This document shows, piece by piece, positions 58,801 to 64,000 of a stretch of DNA of 64,000 bases; the stretch's first letter is position 1; each line of letters starts with the position of its first letter. The DNA is taken from NCBI GenBank assembly GCA_020746875.1, contig JAGTJL010000001.1, positions 3,410,001 to 3,474,000 of the forward strand, written 5' to 3'. The translations under genes were made by a program, and so were the position numbers. Origin of the DNA: Rhexocercosporidium sp. MPI-PUGE-AT-0058. Its lineage: Eukaryota > Ascomycota > Leotiomycetes > Helotiales. The notes beneath the pieces were generated by a model. The model was not told where the DNA came from and ran no database searches. It worked only from the letters and a program-made list of their open reading frames with translations.

Positions 58801-58826
58801 ACCACACCACACCACACCACACCACT
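58801..58826. repeat. microsatellite, ACCAC pentamer
   Basis: Five units of ACCAC. Confidence 0.88.
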
Positions 58827-59219
58827 ACCGGTCCTCCTCATCCTCTTCCGAGCACCTCCACATCACACTACTCCTGCCGCCAAACATCCGCCTTCACCAT
58901 TCCTCGTGCCTAGCCGCAGGTCGCCGAGGTCAGGGAGACTACTGGACAGGACTGGACAGGATAGGACTGGACTCGACGACTGGGCAGGATTGCACGGATT
59001 GGAACACCAGGCCAGCCGGGACAGGAGAGGAAAGGACTGACTAACTAGACAGATCAGAATCAGATCCGAGGGAAAGATACCACTGGATACTGGAAGCTGA
59101 CCGCACAGTACAGTACGGTAGAAAGGGAGCTCGAAGAACTCGACGACTCGATTCGATACTTTGGTCGCGCCTACCGGGACCTCGCAACTTGACAGACCAT
59201 AGAGCCCGCCCGATACTTG

Positions 59220-59220
59220 C

Positions 59221-59252
<32 letters not shown>
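59220..59252. repeat. microsatellite, ACAG tetramer
   Basis: Eight units of ACAG. Confidence 0.92.
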
Positions 59253-59256
<4 letters not shown>

Positions 59257-59456
59257 CACTCGATTCCACATCCAGGGCACGCAGATCTGGTCTAACCCGC
59301 GCATATCCTACTTCCTTTTACCTCCCAGGGTCTGACTCGGAATAGACCTACGCCCACCTCACGACGCTCCTCCTACTCTTCACTCACACCGACTTCTCTT
59401 CAGCAGACGCATACGCAGACGCAGCTTTGCAGAAAGGCATACCTACCGCATGCCCT

Positions 59457-59478
59457 TACCATACCATACCATACCATC
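59457..59478. repeat. microsatellite, CATAC pentamer
   Basis: About four units of CATAC, decaying into CATCC. Confidence 0.85.
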
Positions 59479-62106
59479 CCATCGCATCCCATACCTGTCC
59501 CGGGAACACATCCACATTTTCAAGCCATCTCTCAGCCATACCATTTCTTTGGACCGCCGCCAGCATCACCTACTCGTAACTCCAGCTTGCGCCTTCGAGA
59601 ATACGAACGACTTTGATATTTTCTTTTTGCTGGAGAAAGTCGAACTCCATCCCATCCATGTCCGCGATCTACTATAATCCTAATTCGTAATCGGCTCATT
59701 CGCTCGTTTCCCAGCGCGCATGTACTATAATATTGTCCGAAATCTCATCACCTCAAACTCATACTCACACTCAGCGCCTTTTTATTCTCCTGTCTGTCAC
59801 CGCACTTCCAGTCTGCAGCCCGACTTCTACCATTAAAGGCCCGCTCCTCCCCACTCCCGGGTCTCTAATCTACATTCTTGCTTTCCGCTCAGCTCATCCA
59901 AGGCCGAGGCACATTCGACGAAGAGGCTGCATAGCATCTCGCCCGATCAGGATACATTCATTCCCCTCTCCCCGCTTTACCCAGATCCTTCTCCTCTTCC
60001 TCCAGAGAGACCAGCCACTCAAGCCCGATCAGCTTGTGCTCAGCTCCCCCGGATTCTTGTGCTTGGGAATAGTTTTACCGAAGTGCACAACGCCCTCCTC
60101 CACAAGTCGCAGCATATTCCCGCGCGCGAGCGACATTAGACGAAAGGAAGAAGAAGGCAGCGAGCGGTACGGATCGGTCAGTAAGAGGCTCGAGAACTGA
60201 CTCTCGGCACCGGGAACGCACTTCACTTGGCCAGCTGTCTTCACTCGTTCTCGGGGTGCAAGAGGTGGCACTTTGCGTCTTTGTTCAGCCAGCAAGAGAC
60301 CAAGAGGCTGCCAGTCAACGACTATCATTCATTATTCATTATTCCTTCGCTTGGAGGGGGCGTGGCCAAATTGAGCATCGCAGCCATCAGCCGCCTACCT
60401 CCCTTGCCTACCTGGTCGACCTTGTCTACCTAGGTACCCAGCACGAGATCTAAGTGGCGGCCCCATTGGCTTGGCACCAGCTTGCTCTGTCTCTGACCTT
60501 TCCTAACTTATCCGATACGGCAACTGCTAGGTCCTATCTGCTGCAGGCGCGACTTGTATTGCCTATTATTTGCGGGTACTCCTTGTCCATCCTCTTACTT
60601 GGACTACTTCGACTATTCCGAATACCTCGAATACTTCCGACTACCTCCCAACTTCCTCGACGTTGCTGACGCTGTCCGTCTGTCTGTCTATCTGTTTGCA
60701 CTACTGCATCGCACCACCGTATTGCACAACTACTTACTGGCTGCCTCTGCCACTACTGAAAAGTTGCAGTTGAGCTGCTCCACTTACCTACCTACCGACC
60801 TTACCTAGGTGCCTAGGTACATACCTATCTACTTACCTTGCCTACCGCCCACCCTTGCCCTGCTTGTACAGTAAGTCCCGCCCTATTCCAGCTTTCATTC
60901 TGTCTTATCCTGTCCTGTCCTATCCTTTCCCAATCCAGTCCCAGCGCCATTTCCATCACATCCCCCCCCAAAAAAACCTCTCCCACGATCCCCTCTCTCC
61001 TTACCCTTTCCATCTCCCCCCTTGCCTGGCACTTGAGAGTCATCTGTGCGCATCTGTCTTGGTCTTGGAACCTTGCGCTCCACCTAAGTTCCCTCCCTCG
61101 CCTTGGCGCCGCTCGAGCAGAGAGCAAGGGCCCCGGTCATCACTTGCCCATGAAGCTTGCGCACATCTTCTAGCTGGCTGGCTAGCTGTCTGTTCGTTCG
61201 CCTACACTTGCTTGCAACGCACGCACGCAACTTGCACTTACACTTACACTTGCATTTCCCCTCCTGCTCCTACCCTTCAACCCTCTGCGAACTTCACTCA
61301 GTCACCCGGCACTACCAAGCATGACCACCACTACCCGTCGTCCATCCTTCATGATCCATGACGGCATGAACTGAATTCTGACTCTCCCATGCGAACAGGT
61401 TCATTTCACCACGGGTAGCTGCATAACCTCCAGAGACCCCCCCGACCACTCCCGCCGTCGAACATCAACATCAACAACTTCAAGTCTTTGTCTCTTCATC
61501 AGTAGGTGATTCGGAACCCTCCCGGCAAGAATGCGTCCCAACCTCCGCCGGGGCCCCATCTTTCCAATAGCTTGCCCCAACTCCGGCTGACCCGTATTTA
61601 ATTTAGGGCGAACACTTGCAAATACTTTATTCTTAGTTTCAGCTTCCCGAGACCGCGATTCAAACTAGAGAAACGGCCGCTTGGTGATTTGGTACAAGAT
61701 TCGGATAGCAAGCGTCTCAACTAGAATTGCATCAACCAGCCGCTTCTTCCCAGACCTGATCTTTAACTCTCGGCTCTCCTCTTTAGTTTGACACCAGACG
61801 AAACTTTAACTCTCCTCCACGATCAGAGGAAGCAAAACTGTCTGTTCTCTGAACAGTTTCGGTACCAAGAGCAAATTCAACAGTGGATCGACATCGGCAC
61901 GATCTGCTTGTTAGAGTTGTCATCTTGACAAGACCGTTTGGCCAATCTCCTCCGCATTCCATGGAACAGCACAACCAAGTCGCAACACTCCCATAATCAC
62001 AAGGGACTTTTGTCTGATCTTTTGATTATCTCCTATCGCTGCTCGCGCTTGAGCTTTTACCATTACCACCGTCAAACTGGCATATTCAACGTACAAGCTG
62101 TTCGAA

Positions 62107-62169
62107 GTAAGTGCATGTTTTGGAGCCCTGGTGCGATTTTCTCAGACTGTTTCTAACACTTCACCACAG
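62107..62169 (+). other. probable intron in the 5' leader of medA
   Basis: A strong GTAAGT donor at 62107 pairs with a TTCACCACAG acceptor ending at 62169, 63 bp apart. The sequence before it has in-frame stops and no ATG joining the downstream frame, so it is more likely a leader intron than a coding one. Confidence 0.5.
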
Positions 62170-63952
62170 CCTGAGCACCCTTCATCTAATCGACCGATTA
62201 TACTGGACGACTCTTACGCATCGCCCGAGACTGCGGCTTTCCACGAAGAAGGGTACGAGGGAGGCCTTGTGGCCAGGGCGGATTCTCCAAGGGATCTCCT
62301 TCCCATGTCTGCCTACGGGAAGCCGCAACCGCCACAGCTTCATGGTATGTGTATCTGGAGGCGGAGTCGTTGACGCGTCAGTGTGCTATGCGTTTTTACT
62401 TACCCTTCGGTAGGCTATGATCCTGGGCGAAGTTATCCCGAAAACTCCTTTTCATACGCGGCCACAAGTTATGGCTCCCAACCACCGGGTCCGGCAGCAA
62501 CTACCGCACCAGTCTACCAGACGGCACCTCAGCTGACACCCATGGCATATCCTCCGAATCAGGTGCGCGCTCCTTATGACGACCAATCCGGACCTTACTT
62601 GAACGTGGGAACAACGGTACCAGAGATAACATCCTTCACGCCTCAAAGAGGAGCATCTGGCAGCAAGGTTTACGTGTACATCACATCTTTGTACGAGCTG
62701 ATGACGGAAACCGCGCCAGTCTTCTCTAATGTTTGGACAACGCAAATGCGCTGCTTCCTTGCAGAAGGCTAGCCAGCAAGGAGCCGTCTGCTCATACACA
62801 GTGACCGCTGAAGTTCCACCATTCAGTGTTACCGGATGGCACTCGACAACAGTACCTCTGTGCATGTTCATGGAGAGTGGCGATGGAGATGCTATTGAGA
62901 AGGTGGATGCTGGACAATTTACGTTCATTGATGGGCAGAACGAGAATAGCACCCAAGAGAATTCCAGGAAAAGGAAACTGTCAACAGATTCAGCAGACAT
63001 GCGGAGTCCCATGAAGCGAACGTCCAGCCAACACTTGCGGCCGAAGGATGAGTACAGTACATATGCGTACCCCCAAAGTGAGGGAACATCAACATTCTCG
63101 CCATATCTTCAACCCAGCAATAATTACAACAACCTTGTACCACAATACAACCGCTCCGCAGGAAGCTACCAGGGCCAACAAGCCAGGAATCTCGGGTACT
63201 ACTCGACATCCGCCACAGCATCTCCACCCACGATCAAGGCACAATCGCCCCAACCAGGCAGCTGGGGATCGTATCAAAATCCTTCGATGGCCCGTAGTCC
63301 AGGAGTGCAATCAAATCTGGGACCACAGCGGCCGGGTCTGGTATCGCTACCACCAACAGCATCGACGGCAAATCCACCTTTGATTCGGACCTCGACTCTG
63401 CAACAAAACACGCCCAGCCCAGCAACTACGCCACACGGAGGACATCCCGGTCACTTCAATGCATATGCTTTGTACCCCCACAAAGCAAAGCTGGAGATTA
63501 CAGGGGATCTGGAAGAGATGGCCGCGCACTGGTCAGAGGAGGAGTGGGAGTCGAGAAGACGGCTTGTACATTTCCGGCGCTCACAGTCTGGGAGTACTAT
63601 TACGACCACCTTCCAAGCTGTTTCGCCGGACGATCGCCCCCCGCACAGTGTTTGTATCAGTTGCATTTACTGGGAGGAGAAACAAGAATGTTTTGTCACC
63701 AGCGTGGATACGATCTATCTGCTCGAACAACTGGTCGCAGCTCGATTTACGGTGGAAGAAAAGAACCGGATACGAAGGAACTTGGAGGGTTTTCGCCCAC
63801 TGACCGTATCCAAGGGAAAGCCTGACAGTGAAGAGTTTTTCAAGGTCATCATGGCATTCCCGGCACCGAAACCGAGGAACATTGAAAAAGACGTTAAAGT
63901 CTTCCATTGGAAAGATCTGGCCACCGCACTGAAGAAGATCATTGGTAAATAC
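62170..63952 (+). CDS. medA: Medusa (MedA/ACR1/REN1-type) developmental regulator, 5' part
   Basis: Exon 62170-62344 ends with GTATGT, and exon 2 starts at 62414 after TTCGGTAG. The first in-frame ATG is 62305 ('MSAYGKPQPPQLHGYDP'); coding-like sequence extends back to 62170, so an upstream start is possible. Exon 2 carries 'KVYVYITSLYELM' and, after a frame change near 62722-62729, 'MFGQRKCAASLQKASQQG'. A long disordered Ser/Pro/Gln region follows, with the basic patch 'RKRKLS'. The conserved domain then begins near 63470 ('KAKLEITGDLEEMAAHW') and includes 'KNRIRRNLEGFRPLTVSKG' and 'PRNIEKDVKVFHWKDL'. These blocks match the Medusa family, which controls conidiophore development and virulence traits in ascomycetes. 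The exon ends at 63952 with GTAAGT and the gene leaves the window. The frame change looks like loss of CT from a CT run. Confidence 0.87.
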
Positions 63953-64000
63953 GTAAGTATCGCGAGTGAGAAATTACCATGATCAAATGCTGACGTTGGA

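Larger units (their letters stand above)
57790..62106. other. right part of the gene desert, pyrimidine-rich on the plus strand toward medA
   Basis: From about 58.0 kb to 62.1 kb the plus strand is rich in C and T, with many CTACCT and CTTGCC units and several microsatellites. Long frames here (for example 60855-61361) are low-complexity and lack any family motif. The composition and position fit a long promoter or 5' leader of the medA homologue. Confidence 0.5.

Noticed and set aside
59220..59252. Possible CRISPR-like or phased repeat
   Set aside because: A simple ACAG microsatellite without spacers; the genome is fungal.
60855..61361. 168-codon plus-strand frame before medA
   Set aside because: Pro/Ser/His low-complexity reading of pyrimidine-rich DNA; more likely leader or promoter.

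Overview
The window looks like nuclear DNA of a filamentous ascomycete (Pezizomycotina). Genes carry short GT-AG introns of about 45-130 bp. They include HET-domain proteins, Zn2Cys6 regulators, a JEN-type carboxylate transporter, UMP1 and a Medusa (MedA) homologue, and a retrotransposon shows RIP-like C-to-T decay. A leotiomycete is possible but I cannot prove it. All exon models were built by eye from splice signals and reading frame.

Region by region. 1-0.65 kb: 3' end of an unrecognised gene. 1.3-2.0 kb: a 105-bp tandem repeat inside a basic ORF. 2.2-5.0 kb: an element with long imperfect inverted repeats, split by a complete 1.77-kb LTR retrotransposon with 160-bp LTRs and the target duplication CGAAG. 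That retroelement encodes only a Gag, which carries eleven in-frame stops. 5.5-10.6 kb: two HET genes on the minus strand, the first broken and the second intact. 13.1-16.6 kb: a JEN transporter and an NAD(P)-binding NmrA-like protein. 17.5-20.2 kb: relics of an amino-acid permease and a Zn2Cys6 regulator. 20.7-28.5 kb: a DUF3830 protein, a DAL5-type MFS carrier, a soluble twin-ATPase ABC protein, UMP1 divergent from it, and a ubiquitin-fold protein ending in a CaaX box. 30.5-37.9 kb: an amidohydrolase that has lost its metal ligands, a ten-exon hypothetical gene with a chain of micro-exons, and a monocarboxylate-type MFS carrier. 39.4-46.1 kb: a secreted polyamine-oxidase-like flavoprotein with one frameshift, then a Zn2Cys6 regulator. 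46.1-62.2 kb: a gene desert of about 16 kb rich in microsatellites and in TACTGTAC/GTACAGTA motifs. 62.2-64.0 kb: the 5' part of a medA-type developmental regulator, running off the window.

There is no single operon-like system. The main themes are gene and transposon decay (retroelement, HET, permease and regulator relics), an accessory set of transporters and catabolic enzymes, and a very long non-coding region in front of a developmental regulator. The strongest unusual signals are the gag-only retroelement whose stops seem older than its last jump, the amidohydrolase pseudoenzyme, the phase-1 micro-exon chain, the CaaX-ended ubiquitin-fold protein, and the medA upstream desert.
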